Shown here: one piece after another, positions 1 through 8,651 of the stretch | Layout of the letters: each line of letters opens with the position of its first letter | Numbering within the stretch: position 1 is the first letter of the stretch | DNA from: Flavobacteriales bacterium UBA3442 | GTDB lineage: Bacteria > Bacteroidota > Bacteroidia > Flavobacteriales > Schleiferiaceae | Reading direction: 5' to 3' | NCBI GenBank assembly: GCA_002378565.1 | Contig: DFSH01000002.1 | Location: 678 to 18,084, forward strand | Length of the DNA: 17,407 nt | Notes under the pieces: generated by a model | What the model was told of the DNA's origin: nothing | Database searches by the model: none | What the model saw: only the letters and a program-made list of their open reading frames with translations | Position numbers and translations under genes: made by a program

Positions 1-438
1 AAAGACCCTTCCAAAGTGGACCGGTCTGCTGCCTATGCCTCGCGACATATTGCAAAGAACATAGTGGCCGCAGGTGTGGCCAAGCAATGTTTGGTTCAGC
101 TTGCCTACGCCATTGGTGTGGCGGACCCAGTGGGATTCTACATCAACACCTATGGCAGTGCATTGATCAACCACAGCGATGCTGACATCGCTGACAAGCT
201 CAAGCCACTGTTTGGCTTAAGGCCCTTCCAGATCGAAGAAAAATTTGGCCTAAGGCAACCCATCTACCAAGAAACCGCAGCTTATGGCCACATGGGGCGC
301 AAGCCAGAGACGGTCACAAAAACCTTCACGCGACCCGGCGAGAACGGACTCATCACCAAGGAGATGACCGTGAACTTGTTTGCTTGGGAAAAGCTTGACA
401 TGGTTGACGCCATCAAGTCGGCTATGAACCTGTCTTGA
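1..438 (+). CDS. metK: S-adenosylmethionine synthetase (methionine adenosyltransferase), C-terminal part
   Basis: The frame is open from base 1, so the gene is cut by the window edge and only its last 145 codons are present. The enzyme makes S-adenosylmethionine from methionine and ATP in the cytoplasm. The visible part begins [20 protein letters not shown], the strongly conserved C-terminal-domain block of MetK. It continues with [20 protein letters not shown] and [20 protein letters not shown], also family hallmarks, and ends about where MetK proteins normally end. A GTG at 16 could be mistaken for a start but lies inside the conserved block. It converges on ahcY, which handles the S-adenosylhomocysteine left after SAM is used, with a palindromic stem between the two stops. 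Identification is secure. Confidence 0.97.
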   Translation, partial: KDPSKVDRSAAYASRHIAKNIVAAGVAKQCLVQLAYAIGVADPVGFYINTYGSALINHSDADIADKLKPLFGLRPFQIEEKFGLRQPIYQETAAYGHMGRKPETVTKTFTRPGENGLITKEMTVNLFAWEKLDMVDAIKSAMNLS

Positions 439-456
439 AGGGCCTAAATGGTGTTC

Positions 457-478
457 ATTGCCTCATCAATGAGGCAAT
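457..478. terminator. palindromic stem-loop between convergent metK and ahcY
   Basis: A perfect 9-bp inverted repeat, ATTGCCTCA (457-465) and TGAGGCAAT (470-478), encloses the four-base loop TCAA. It lies 18 bases after the metK stop and 9 bases beyond the ahcY stop. The symmetry suits a bidirectional terminator for the two convergent genes. There is no proper U-tract on either side, so intrinsic termination efficiency is uncertain. Confidence 0.65.
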
Positions 479-487
479 ATTGACAGA

Positions 488-1807
488 CTAGTAACGGTAC
501 GCCTCAGGCTTGAAAGGCCCTTCAACCGTGACGCCAATGTAGCTGGCCTGATCCTCTGAAAGGACATCCAACTCCACGCCAATAGAAGCCAAGTGCAAGC
601 GTGCCACTTTCTCGTCCAAGTACTTGGGGAGGGTGAACACCTCATTGGGGTATTTCCCAGGGTTGCAGTACAACTCAATCTGCGCCAACACCTGGTTGGT
701 GAATGAGTTGGACATCACAAAACTGGGATGACCTGTGGCACAACCCAGGTTCACCAAACGGCCTTCTGCCAGAACAATGATCTCTTTGCCGTCGATCGTG
801 TATTGATCAACCTGTGGCTTGATGGTGCTTTTGCTGTCACCATACGTGCTGTTCAACCAATCCATGTCAATCTCATTATCAAAGTGGCCAATGTTGCATA
901 CCACCGTCTTGTCCTTCATGGCGCGGAACGCAGATTCCGTGATGATGTCCTTGTTACCTGTGGTGGTAATCACAATGTTTGCGCGACCAATGGCATTAGC
1001 CATTTTTTTCACTTCAAAACCATCCATGGCAGCCTGCAAGGCGCAAATGGGGTCAACCTCTGTCACGATAACCCTGGCACCCGCTCCGCTGAAGCTGGCA
1101 GCCGTTCCCTTGCCAACATCGCCATAACCCGCAACAACGACAACCTTACCAGCCATCATCAAATCGGTGGCACGGCGAATGGCATCAACGGCCGACTCCT
1201 TGCAGCCGTATTTGTTATCAAATTTGCTCTTTGTCACGGAATCGTTGACGTTGCAAGCAGGCATAGGTAGTGTGCCGTTTTTCATGCGCTCAATCAAGCG
1301 ATGAACACCTGTGGTTGTCTCCTCTGACAAACCGCCAATACCCTCAACCAACTCAGGGTACTTGTCCAAAACCATGTTGGTCAAATCGCCGCCATCATCC
1401 AAAATCATGTTCAAGGGTTTGCGATCCTCTCCAAAGAAAATTGTTTGCTCAATGCACCACTCAAACTCCTCCTCATTCAAGCCCTTCCATGCATACACTG
1501 CGACGCCTGCAGCTGCCATGGCGGCTGCCGCTTGATCCTGTGTGGAGAAAATATTGCAAGATGACCAGGTCACTTCAGCTCCTAACTCGATCAAAGTCTC
1601 AATCAACACCGCCGTTTGAATGGTCATGTGCAAACAACCTGCAATGCGTGCACCAGCCAGTGGCTTGGATGCGCCGTATTCTTCGCGCAGCGACATCAGT
1701 CCTGGCATCTCAGCCTCAGCGAGATGAATCTCCTTGCGGCCCCAATCTGCCAATGACAAATCTTTAACCTTGTGTGAAAGGTACTTGGTAGTGGTGGAAT
1801 TTTCCAT
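488..1807 (-). CDS. ahcY: Adenosylhomocysteinase (S-adenosylhomocysteine hydrolase)
   Basis: The product (439 aa) reversibly hydrolyses S-adenosylhomocysteine to adenosine and homocysteine, relieving product inhibition of methyltransferases. Visible signatures are [16 protein letters not shown] (81-96), the substrate region ETTTGVHRL (163-171) and [16 protein letters not shown] (186-201), and the NAD-binding loop GYGDVGKG (227-234). The C-terminus KPEAYRY is the typical ending. The ATG at 1807 is chosen because the family-like sequence begins just after it ([20 protein letters not shown]). A further 20 codons upstream are open but would run into the divergent gene. It is convergent with metK and divergent, with only 18 bp between starts, from the PPTase-kinase fusion gene. 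A TATTTTTG box upstream is a likely promoter element. Confidence 0.97.
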   Translation of the reverse strand: MENSTTTKYLSHKVKDLSLADWGRKEIHLAEAEMPGLMSLREEYGASKPLAGARIAGCLHMTIQTAVLIETLIELGAEVTWSSCNIFSTQDQAAAAMAAAGVAVYAWKGLNEEEFEWCIEQTIFFGEDRKPLNMILDDGGDLTNMVLDKYPELVEGIGGLSEETTTGVHRLIERMKNGTLPMPACNVNDSVTKSKFDNKYGCKESAVDAIRRATDLMMAGKVVVVAGYGDVGKGTAASFSGAGARVIVTEVDPICALQAAMDGFEVKKMANAIGRANIVITTTGNKDIITESAFRAMKDKTVVCNIGHFDNEIDMDWLNSTYGDSKSTIKPQVDQYTIDGKEIIVLAEGRLVNLGCATGHPSFVMSNSFTNQVLAQIELYCNPGKYPNEVFTLPKYLDEKVARLHLASIGVELDVLSEDQASYIGVTVEGPFKPEAYRY

Positions 1808-1825
1808 GATGTTTGCTGTCTTGTT

Positions 1826-3031
1826 ATGAATTTGAACAGCAAAAATACAACGAAGAAATTGGCTCACGCTATTAAGGGGGGATTCCCTGGGCTAAGAATC
1901 CATCACACGGCCATTGACGATGCGACAGATGCAGCCATTGAATCGATGACTCAGCAACTCCACCCATCCGATATAGAACGAATCAATGCCAAATCCCCCA
2001 GCGGGCAGCGGGCATCCATGGCCGCAAGAATGGCCCTAGCTTCAGCTTGCAATACCTCAATGATTCACATCCATTTGGTCAACAACAAACCCGTCCTGAG
2101 TCATCAAAATGGTCATGTCAGCATGAGTCATGGCGGGCAACATGCCGTGGGGGCATGGCACCCCAGCCTTGAGGTAGGCATTGACATTGAGAGCGATCGG
2201 GGTCAGCTGGCCATCATTGCACCCAAGTTCTTGTCTGATGCCGATTTGAAGCGCCTCAAACTAGCGAAAGAACCCCAATGGATGCGACGTGTTGCCTGGG
2301 GAGCAAAAGAAGCCGTGTACAAAGCAGCCAGCCAATCAGGCCTTGTATTCAGTGCAATTGCCATTGATTCATTGGATGGATTAGCAACGGACGGGCATGC
2401 CATCGCAAGTCTGCCTGACCATCGGCAATATGCTATCCACGCACAGAACCTTGACGGGCATTGCCTGGTGACGGCAGTCCATATTCCCACCTCCTTTCGC
2501 GTGGTCATCACCGGACCTGAGTCCAGCGGGAAAACCACCCTTTCGATGGCCTTGAGCAAGCACTTGAAGGTGCCCCTGGTGCCGGAATATTCTCGAATAT
2601 ATTTGACTGAGCTTGGCGAGAAGGCTTATGGCATCAAGGATCTACAAGCCATCGCAAAGGGCCAATTGCAGGCTGCCCAAAAAGCCCAACCCAGTGGCAG
2701 CAAACTGTGCATTGAAGACAGTGATCTGTTGACTTTGGTGATTTGGTGCGAGGAGAAATTTGGCCGCAATCCAGACAGCATCCAACAGGCATGGGACAAG
2801 CATCCAGGCCACCTTTACCTGCTTTGCGCACCCGATATGCCATGGGAAGCCGACCCCTTGAGGGAGAGCCCTGAAGACCGTGACCGACTCTATGGACTGC
2901 ACCGCCAACGGCTGGTTCAGCGGCAATTGCCCTTCATTGAAATGTCCGGCAGCCATGCCTCCCGAATGACCACTGCATTGGAGGCCTTAAATACCTACCT
3001 TTACCTTACACAGGGGTGCCGGATTGGCTGA
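1826..3031 (+). CDS. Fusion: Sfp-type 4'-phosphopantetheinyl transferase + NadR-like nucleoside kinase
   Basis: This 401-aa protein has two recognisable halves. Residues about 20-220 look like an Sfp-superfamily phosphopantetheinyl transferase: VGIDIES (117-123, metal-binding D120 and E122) and [10 protein letters not shown] (158-167, K161/E162) are the two diagnostic motifs. Residues about 225-395 match the ribosylnicotinamide-kinase domain of NadR (AAA_28-like). They carry the P-loop GPESSGKTT (230-238), then PEYSRIYL, then IEDSDLLT (D298/D300), then a [17 protein letters not shown] segment. The NadR adenylyltransferase and DNA-binding domains are absent. The first half would load phosphopantetheine onto carrier proteins; the second would phosphorylate a nucleoside or vitamin, substrate unknown. 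ATG 1826 is used, but TTG 1859 is possible because family similarity starts only near residue 20. The last eight codons and the stop overlap a TPP riboswitch. The same frame is uninterrupted across the junction, so no frameshift is needed. Confidence 0.85.
   Translation: MNLNSKNTTKKLAHAIKGGFPGLRIHHTAIDDATDAAIESMTQQLHPSDIERINAKSPSGQRASMAARMALASACNTSMIHIHLVNNKPVLSHQNGHVSMSHGGQHAVGAWHPSLEVGIDIESDRGQLAIIAPKFLSDADLKRLKLAKEPQWMRRVAWGAKEAVYKAASQSGLVFSAIAIDSLDGLATDGHAIASLPDHRQYAIHAQNLDGHCLVTAVHIPTSFRVVITGPESSGKTTLSMALSKHLKVPLVPEYSRIYLTELGEKAYGIKDLQAIAKGQLQAAQKAQPSGSKLCIEDSDLLTLVIWCEEKFGRNPDSIQQAWDKHPGHLYLLCAPDMPWEADPLRESPEDRDRLYGLHRQRLVQRQLPFIEMSGSHASRMTTALEALNTYLYLTQGCRIG
1840..1847 (-). promoter_or_regulatory. 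Candidate -7 box for ahcY (TAnnTTTG type)
   Basis: Read on the minus strand this is TATTTTTG, a full match to the Bacteroidota sigma-A -7 consensus TAnnTTTG. It would start transcription roughly 25-30 bases before the ahcY ATG. No convincing -33 TTG lies at the usual distance. The box falls inside the first codons of the divergent gene if that gene starts at 1826. Confidence 0.5.
2996..3003 (+). promoter_or_regulatory. Weak candidate -7 box for the riboswitch transcript
   Basis: TACCTTTA matches TAnnTTTG except at the last base, and would place a transcription start at about 3009, near the 5' edge of the riboswitch aptamer. A TTG at 2978-2980 is 15 bases upstream, closer than usual for a -33 element. 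This is suggestive placement only; the receptor may instead be read through from the upstream gene. Confidence 0.25.
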
Positions 3032-3076
3032 GATTACACCCTTATAACCTGGCAGATTATGCTGCCAAGGAAGTGA
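3006..3076 (+). ncRNA. TPP riboswitch (thi-box) upstream of a TonB receptor gene
   Basis: The conserved thi-box core is present in order: GGGGTGCC (3013-3020), GGCTGAGA (3026-3033), ACACCCTTATAACCTG (3036-3051), a P5 hairpin and AAGGAAG (3067-3073). Stems visible by hand are P1 UUAC/GUGA (3006-3009 with 3073-3076, or CAC/GUG), P2 GGGU/ACCC (3014-3017 with 3038-3041), P3 GCC/GGC (3018-3020 with 3026-3028), P4 CCU/AGG (3048-3050 with 3068-3070) and P5 GGCAG/CUGCC (3051-3055 with 3062-3066, loop AUUAUG). CUGAGA, which reads the pyrimidine ring, is intact. The P4/P5 internal loop that normally holds the pyrophosphate is much shorter than consensus. The 5' half overlaps the end of the upstream coding sequence. 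It probably represses the TonB receptor when thiamine pyrophosphate is plentiful. Confidence 0.85.
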
Positions 3077-3106
3077 CTGACTGCATTGTACCAGTCGATT
3101 TTCACC

Positions 3107-3131
3107 GCTGTGTTAACCTTGAAATCACAGC
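3107..3131 (+). promoter_or_regulatory. Hairpin abutting the start codon, candidate riboswitch expression platform
   Basis: GCTGTG (3107-3112) can pair with CACAGC (3126-3131), a 6-bp stem whose 3' arm ends at the base before the ATG at 3132. Together with a weaker stem GACTG (3079-3083)/CAGTC (3092-3096) followed by GATTTTTC, it lies between the TPP aptamer and the receptor start. It could block ribosome access, or the second stem could be a poor terminator. Assignment as expression platform is an inference from position. Confidence 0.4.
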
Positions 3132-5375
3132 ATGAAACCCCTACTTTTCCTCTTCACTCTCCTGACAGGAAGCCTCTTGGCTCAACCGTTAGACAGCCTC
3201 AACAGTAAATCGCAACGCATTGAATTGCAAAGTGTTGACCTGATACAGGTTCGCGCCTCCAAGCGAAGCCCCATGGCTGTAACCCGATTGGACGCCGCAA
3301 GCATCAAAGCCGCAGACAACGGCCAAGGTCTGCCCTTTGTCCTGCAATTTCAACCCTCCCTGCTTCAGTCAAGTGATGCAGGAAACGGCATGGGGTACAC
3401 CTACCTGCGCATGCGTGGCATGGATCAGACACGCATCAATGTCACCATCAATGGCGTGGCCTTGAATGACCCTGAAGGGCATGGCGTTTTCTGGGTGAAC
3501 ACCCCCGATCTAACATCATCCCTGAACAGCATTCAGATTCAGCGAGGTGTTGGCACATCCACCGCAGGGCCAGGGGCGTTTGGCGGCAGCCTATCGCTGG
3601 AAGTCGGTCAGCCAGACAAAGAAGCATCGCAAAGTATCACCCTGGGTGGGGGCAGTTTTCTTTCTGCACGAACCACCTATGCATGGCAGTCAGGCGAGAT
3701 GCCTCAAGGCAAGGGAAGCTTGCGGTTCATGGGCAGGATGAGCCACATGCAAAGTGAAGGCTTTGTTGACCGATCAGGTTCCAAGCTCAACAGCTACCTC
3801 TTTGCCATGGCGTACCGGGAAGGCAACCAGAGCATCCGCTATGTGCACTTCAACGGCCATGAAGTCAGTCAGCAGGCCTGGTGGGGCATCCCCATGGTGA
3901 AATGGCGTGGCGATCAGGCCGGCGTTGAAGCATACATCCTCAACAACTATTTAGACAACGATGCTGCAGACCATTTGCGCGAGTCTGGCAATACCACATA
4001 CAATTACTACCGCTACCCCAATGAAATTGACAACTACCGTCAAAGTCATCATCAATTGATTGCTACCAAAGCCTTAGACAATGATTGGACCCTGAACATG
4101 ACCAGCTACCTGGTGACTGGCAAAGGCTACTTTGAACAATGGAAAGCAAACCAAGACTACGCTGCCTACGGGCTGGCCAACCCCATCGTTGAAGGCAATA
4201 CTGTTTCATCCACGAATTTGGTGCGGCAGCGCTGGCTTGACAACCTATCTGTGGGAACGAACATCAGCTTGAGCAAACAATTGGGCGATTGGAAAGCCGT
4301 GATGGGTTACGCCGGGCAGGGCTTCATTGGTGACCATTATGGCACCCTGCCATGGATGGCTATCAACCCACTGCAAGGGTTGGACGCGATGGATTACCGA
4401 TACTACGAATCCTATGGGGACAAGACCGACAACATGGCCTTCATCAAAGTTGAAATACCCATGTTTGACGGAGACTGGTTGGCCTACGGTGATTTGCAGT
4501 TGCGTCACATCAGCTATGACATCTATGGCTTGGATGCAGATCGGGTCGACCTCAATAACATGGACAGCAAACGGTTCACCTTTTTCAACCCCAAGGTGGG
4601 AATGGACAGGCAATGGGCCAACAACAGCAGGTCTTACCTGTCGATGGCTGTGGCTAACAGAGAGCCCACACGAGGCGATTTCATTGCATCAATGCAGTTG
4701 GAGGAGCCCCTGGCCGAACGTTTGATGGATTGGGAATTGGGCCACCAAGCAAAGGTTGGCAAAGGACACATGGAATTGAATCTTTACCATATGGCATACA
4801 AAGATCAATTGGTTCCAACTGGGGCACTGAATGATGTGGGGGCATTGATACGAACCAATGTGGCTTCCAGTTTCCGTCAAGGTTTAGAAATCATGGCCAG
4901 TTACCCTTTGAGCAAGGTGGCTTTGCTTGGCTTCAACAGCACATTCAGCCGGAACCGCATCGCCGACTTTGAGGAGGAGCTCTTTGACTACGTCAGCGGG
5001 CAAGCCGTCATCAACCACTACCTCAACAGCCCCATTGCTATGTCACCCGAAGGCATGCTTAATGCCTATGTTTTAGTGGATGCCAAACCCCTCTCCCTCC
5101 GCGTAGATTGGCAAGCTGTCAGCAAGCAATACCTTGACAACACTGGCAGTGATGAGCGTGCCCTGGATCCCTACCAAACCCTCAACCTAACCACCACTTG
5201 GCAGATCAACACAACCCAGAGCCTAAGCTTGAATCTGCGCAATGTGGGCAATGTCACCTACGCCCCCAATGGCTACACATGGGGCTACTACTTGGCTGGT
5301 CAACGCAGCGATGAAAACTTTGTGTACCCCATGGCAGGCAGGCATGGCATGCTGACCTACAGGGTGACATTCTAA
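3132..5375 (+). CDS. TonB-dependent outer-membrane receptor, probable thiamine uptake
   Basis: The product (747 aa) has a signal peptide (hydrophobic residues 3-16, cleavage likely after SLLA, at A17/Q18). A plug domain spans about 45-158 with LRMRGMDQTRINVTINGVAL (92-111) and a LNDPEGHGVFWVNTPDL stretch (111-127) followed by SIQIQRGVGTSTAGPGAFGG. A long beta-barrel ends in the aromatic residue expected for BamA-dependent outer-membrane insertion (TYRVTF). It has no N-terminal carboxypeptidase-like domain, so it is not of the SusC class. It would bring a scarce ligand across the outer membrane using TonB-ExbBD energy. The TPP riboswitch in its leader points to thiamine or a thiamine precursor, as with the riboswitch-controlled OMR1-type receptors known in Bacteroidota. 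No PnuT or thiamine pyrophosphokinase gene follows; the next gene is ribF on the other strand, four bases away. Confidence 0.93.
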   Translation: MKPLLFLFTLLTGSLLAQPLDSLNSKSQRIELQSVDLIQVRASKRSPMAVTRLDAASIKAADNGQGLPFVLQFQPSLLQSSDAGNGMGYTYLRMRGMDQTRINVTINGVALNDPEGHGVFWVNTPDLTSSLNSIQIQRGVGTSTAGPGAFGGSLSLEVGQPDKEASQSITLGGGSFLSARTTYAWQSGEMPQGKGSLRFMGRMSHMQSEGFVDRSGSKLNSYLFAMAYREGNQSIRYVHFNGHEVSQQAWWGIPMVKWRGDQAGVEAYILNNYLDNDAADHLRESGNTTYNYYRYPNEIDNYRQSHHQLIATKALDNDWTLNMTSYLVTGKGYFEQWKANQDYAAYGLANPIVEGNTVSSTNLVRQRWLDNLSVGTNISLSKQLGDWKAVMGYAGQGFIGDHYGTLPWMAINPLQGLDAMDYRYYESYGDKTDNMAFIKVEIPMFDGDWLAYGDLQLRHISYDIYGLDADRVDLNNMDSKRFTFFNPKVGMDRQWANNSRSYLSMAVANREPTRGDFIASMQLEEPLAERLMDWELGHQAKVGKGHMELNLYHMAYKDQLVPTGALNDVGALIRTNVASSFRQGLEIMASYPLSKVALLGFNSTFSRNRIADFEEELFDYVSGQAVINHYLNSPIAMSPEGMLNAYVLVDAKPLSLRVDWQAVSKQYLDNTGSDERALDPYQTLNLTTTWQINTTQSLSLNLRNVGNVTYAPNGYTWGYYLAGQRSDENFVYPMAGRHGMLTYRVTF

Positions 5376-5379
5376 AAGT

Positions 5380-6315
5380 TTATTGCAGGTTGTGGATCTT
5401 TTTTGCCGCCTGGATATCCAGGGCAATTTGATCCGACAGATCTGAGGGGCTTTCAAAGGCCTTCTCATCACGGATTCGCTGGTTGAAATGCACAACCATC
5501 TTATGGCCATAGAGATCCTTATCGCAGTCAAAGACATGCACTTCCAAAACAGGTTCCGACTTTCCGCCAAAGGTTGGCCTAACACCGTGGTTAGCAATGG
5601 CTGGCAATTGCTGATCGCCATCGACATCAATAGTCACGGCGTAAACACCGATGGCTGGCATCAGTTTGTCTGGATGGATATGCCCCATGTTCGCGGTGGC
5701 AAAACCCAATTTACGACCCACCTGGTGGCCTTGAATCACCTGGCCTGAGACTTGGTAGGGACGTGTCAATCCTTTGGTAGCTGCTTGCATGTCACCCGAC
5801 TTCACCGCCTGCCTAATGGTCGTTGAGGACACATGCATTTGGTCAATTTCTAATACGGGAATTTCTTCCACATCAAAGCCATAAACCGGCCCGTACTCTA
5901 CCAAATGATCAAAACCCCCTTCGCGGTTGCGTCCAAACCGATGATCATAACCAATGACCAAATGCTTCACCCCCATTTGTGACACCAATTGGTTGCGAAC
6001 AAAAGCCAAGGATGACTGCTGAGAAAACGTTTTGTCAAAGGCTTGAATGATCAGATGGTCCAAGCCCATTTCATCCAACAAAACAGCACGTTCCTCCATG
6101 GTGGTCAACAATGCCAAATCAAATTCTGGATGGATGAGCTTTCTAGGGTGGGGATCAAAGGTCAACAGGATCGATTCGCCGCCCTGCTCCTTCGCAACAT
6201 CAATCAATCGTTGAATGATCGCCTGATGACCGGCATGCAGTCCATCGAATGTGCCTGCTGTTGCCACCCCGGTAGTGAGCGCTTTGAATTGAGCAATGGA
6301 ATGGTAGATCTTCAT
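5380..6315 (-). CDS. ribF: Bifunctional riboflavin kinase / FAD synthetase
   Basis: This 311-aa protein converts riboflavin to FMN and then FAD. The N-terminal FMN adenylyltransferase half has GTFDGLHAGH (21-30), IGYDHRFGRNREGG (121-134) and SSTTIR (163-168). The C-terminal riboflavin kinase half starts at about PYQVSGQVIQGHQVGRKLGF (187-206 region). It includes NHGVRPTF, the EVHVFDCDKDLYG segment and a helical end. The start is set at the ATG at 6315 (MKIYHSI), since the six upstream codons are not family-like. The kinase motif usually read GFPTAN is GFATAN here (A206). It is convergent with the TonB receptor (4-bp gap, no terminator seen) and divergent from a membrane-protein gene. No FMN riboswitch is visible upstream. 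Confidence 0.95.
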   Translation of the reverse strand: MKIYHSIAQFKALTTGVATAGTFDGLHAGHQAIIQRLIDVAKEQGGESILLTFDPHPRKLIHPEFDLALLTTMEERAVLLDEMGLDHLIIQAFDKTFSQQSSLAFVRNQLVSQMGVKHLVIGYDHRFGRNREGGFDHLVEYGPVYGFDVEEIPVLEIDQMHVSSTTIRQAVKSGDMQAATKGLTRPYQVSGQVIQGHQVGRKLGFATANMGHIHPDKLMPAIGVYAVTIDVDGDQQLPAIANHGVRPTFGGKSEPVLEVHVFDCDKDLYGHKMVVHFNQRIRDEKAFESPSDLSDQIALDIQAAKKIHNLQ

Positions 6316-6330
6316 GATGGTGTTCGGCCG

Positions 6331-6338
6331 CAAAGATA
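6331..6338 (-). promoter_or_regulatory. Candidate -7 box for ribF (TAnnTTTG type)
   Basis: The minus-strand sequence TATCTTTG fits the Bacteroidota -7 consensus exactly and lies 15 bases ahead of the ribF ATG, implying a very short leader. No -33 TTG is evident. On the plus strand, CATCTTTG at 6345-6352 is one mismatch from the same consensus and could serve the divergent gene, which would then be nearly leaderless. Confidence 0.4.
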
Positions 6339-6357
6339 TTGCAGCATCTTTGAGCTC

Positions 6358-7101
6358 ATGAACGAGCTGCTACTAAAAAGTTTCCATCACGTCAAAGGGT
6401 ATTTCCCACAGCTGATTGCCGCCGGAATCCTCATGACAATCATCCAATGGGCCTCGCCCTACTTAGGCATAGCTGGCAGCCTTGTAGCCTCCTACCTCTT
6501 GCTGCCAACAATCCACATTGGGATTGGCCAACTATGCCTTCAAGGGCAAGACAAAGACCTGTCATTCAAAGAAGCTTTCAGCCTTGAAAACCTCAGCTTC
6601 ATCTGGTCAAAAAAGGACATCGCCTTGCAAATTGGCATGCTCAAACTGTTGATTGTCCTAGGCACAGGATTGGTGATCTCTTTCGTTATGATCTCAATAC
6701 TTGGTGGTGATAGCGCATTGATTGAAGCCCTGACGCAAGCACAAAATGATGCGGGAGACCAGCCAGAACTCTTCATGAAATACCTCTCTGAGGACATTGA
6801 CTGGTCAGCCTACACTTACCTTTTAATGGCCTTGCTGCTCATGGTGATTGCCATTTTTTCCCTCACTTGGCTAAGCCTGCACGTGATGGCCTTTGAGGGC
6901 GCTGGTGTCATAGCCGCCATCAAAACCAGCATTCAACGAGGTGTTAAACACTTTGGCCTATCCATGGCACTCGTCTTCTTTTTTCTTTCAGGCTACATCT
7001 TTGCACAGGCTTTGGGCTGGGTTGGCTACACCTTGGTGATGCCGTGGTTGGCCGTCTTGCATTTTCATGCCTACCAAAGCATCACTTCGAGAGGTTTTTG
7101 A
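6358..7101 (+). CDS. Multipass inner-membrane protein of unknown function
   Basis: I do not recognise a characterised family with confidence. The 247-aa product has about six hydrophobic segments, at roughly 17-33, 37-58, 92-115, 152-178, 199-218 and 221-238. An acidic, polar loop (117-150) lies between the third and fourth. The stretch LLLPTIHIGIGQLCLQGQDK (48-67 region) after the second segment, followed by an amphipathic KEAFS region, recalls poorly characterised bacterial membrane proteins of the BPSS1780/DUF975 kind, but this is only a resemblance. The ATG at 6358 is chosen because earlier in-frame starts would make the protein overlap ribF antisense. No signal peptide or catalytic motif is seen. 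It stands between ribF and atpD, with an atpD promoter box directly after its stop, so it is probably a single-gene unit. Confidence 0.75.
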   Translation: MNELLLKSFHHVKGYFPQLIAAGILMTIIQWASPYLGIAGSLVASYLLLPTIHIGIGQLCLQGQDKDLSFKEAFSLENLSFIWSKKDIALQIGMLKLLIVLGTGLVISFVMISILGGDSALIEALTQAQNDAGDQPELFMKYLSEDIDWSAYTYLLMALLLMVIAIFSLTWLSLHVMAFEGAGVIAAIKTSIQRGVKHFGLSMALVFFFLSGYIFAQALGWVGYTLVMPWLAVLHFHAYQSITSRGF

Positions 7102-7103
7102 CT

Positions 7104-7111
7104 TACATTTG
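7104..7111 (+). promoter_or_regulatory. Candidate -7 box for atpD (TAnnTTTG type)
   Basis: TACATTTG is an exact match to the Bacteroidota -7 consensus, three bases past the stop of the membrane-protein gene. It would give a leader of about 38 bases for atpDC. The expected -33 TTG is not seen at the right distance (TTC at 7085-7087). Confidence 0.55.
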
Positions 7112-7145
7112 CGCCCGAATTCGAACGCATTCATCAACCGAATAA

Positions 7146-8648
<1,503 letters not shown>

Positions 8649-8651
8649 GCC

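Noticed and set aside
728..1767. Long open frames on the plus strand opposite ahcY
   Set aside because: They mirror a highly conserved gene, have no recognisable domain and no plausible initiation region.
2500..3031. Full NadR (regulator plus NMN adenylyltransferase plus kinase)
   Set aside because: Only the kinase-like domain is present; the part before it is a phosphopantetheinyl transferase, without HTH or HxGH adenylyltransferase motifs.
6043..6357. The membrane-protein frame stays open upstream to 6043, inside ribF on the other strand
   Set aside because: The extra 105 codons are antisense to the conserved ribF N-terminus and do not resemble a membrane protein; ATG 6358 gives a normal protein.
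6316..6357. FMN riboswitch in front of ribF
   Set aside because: The 42-bp divergent gap is far too short and lacks the RFN core.
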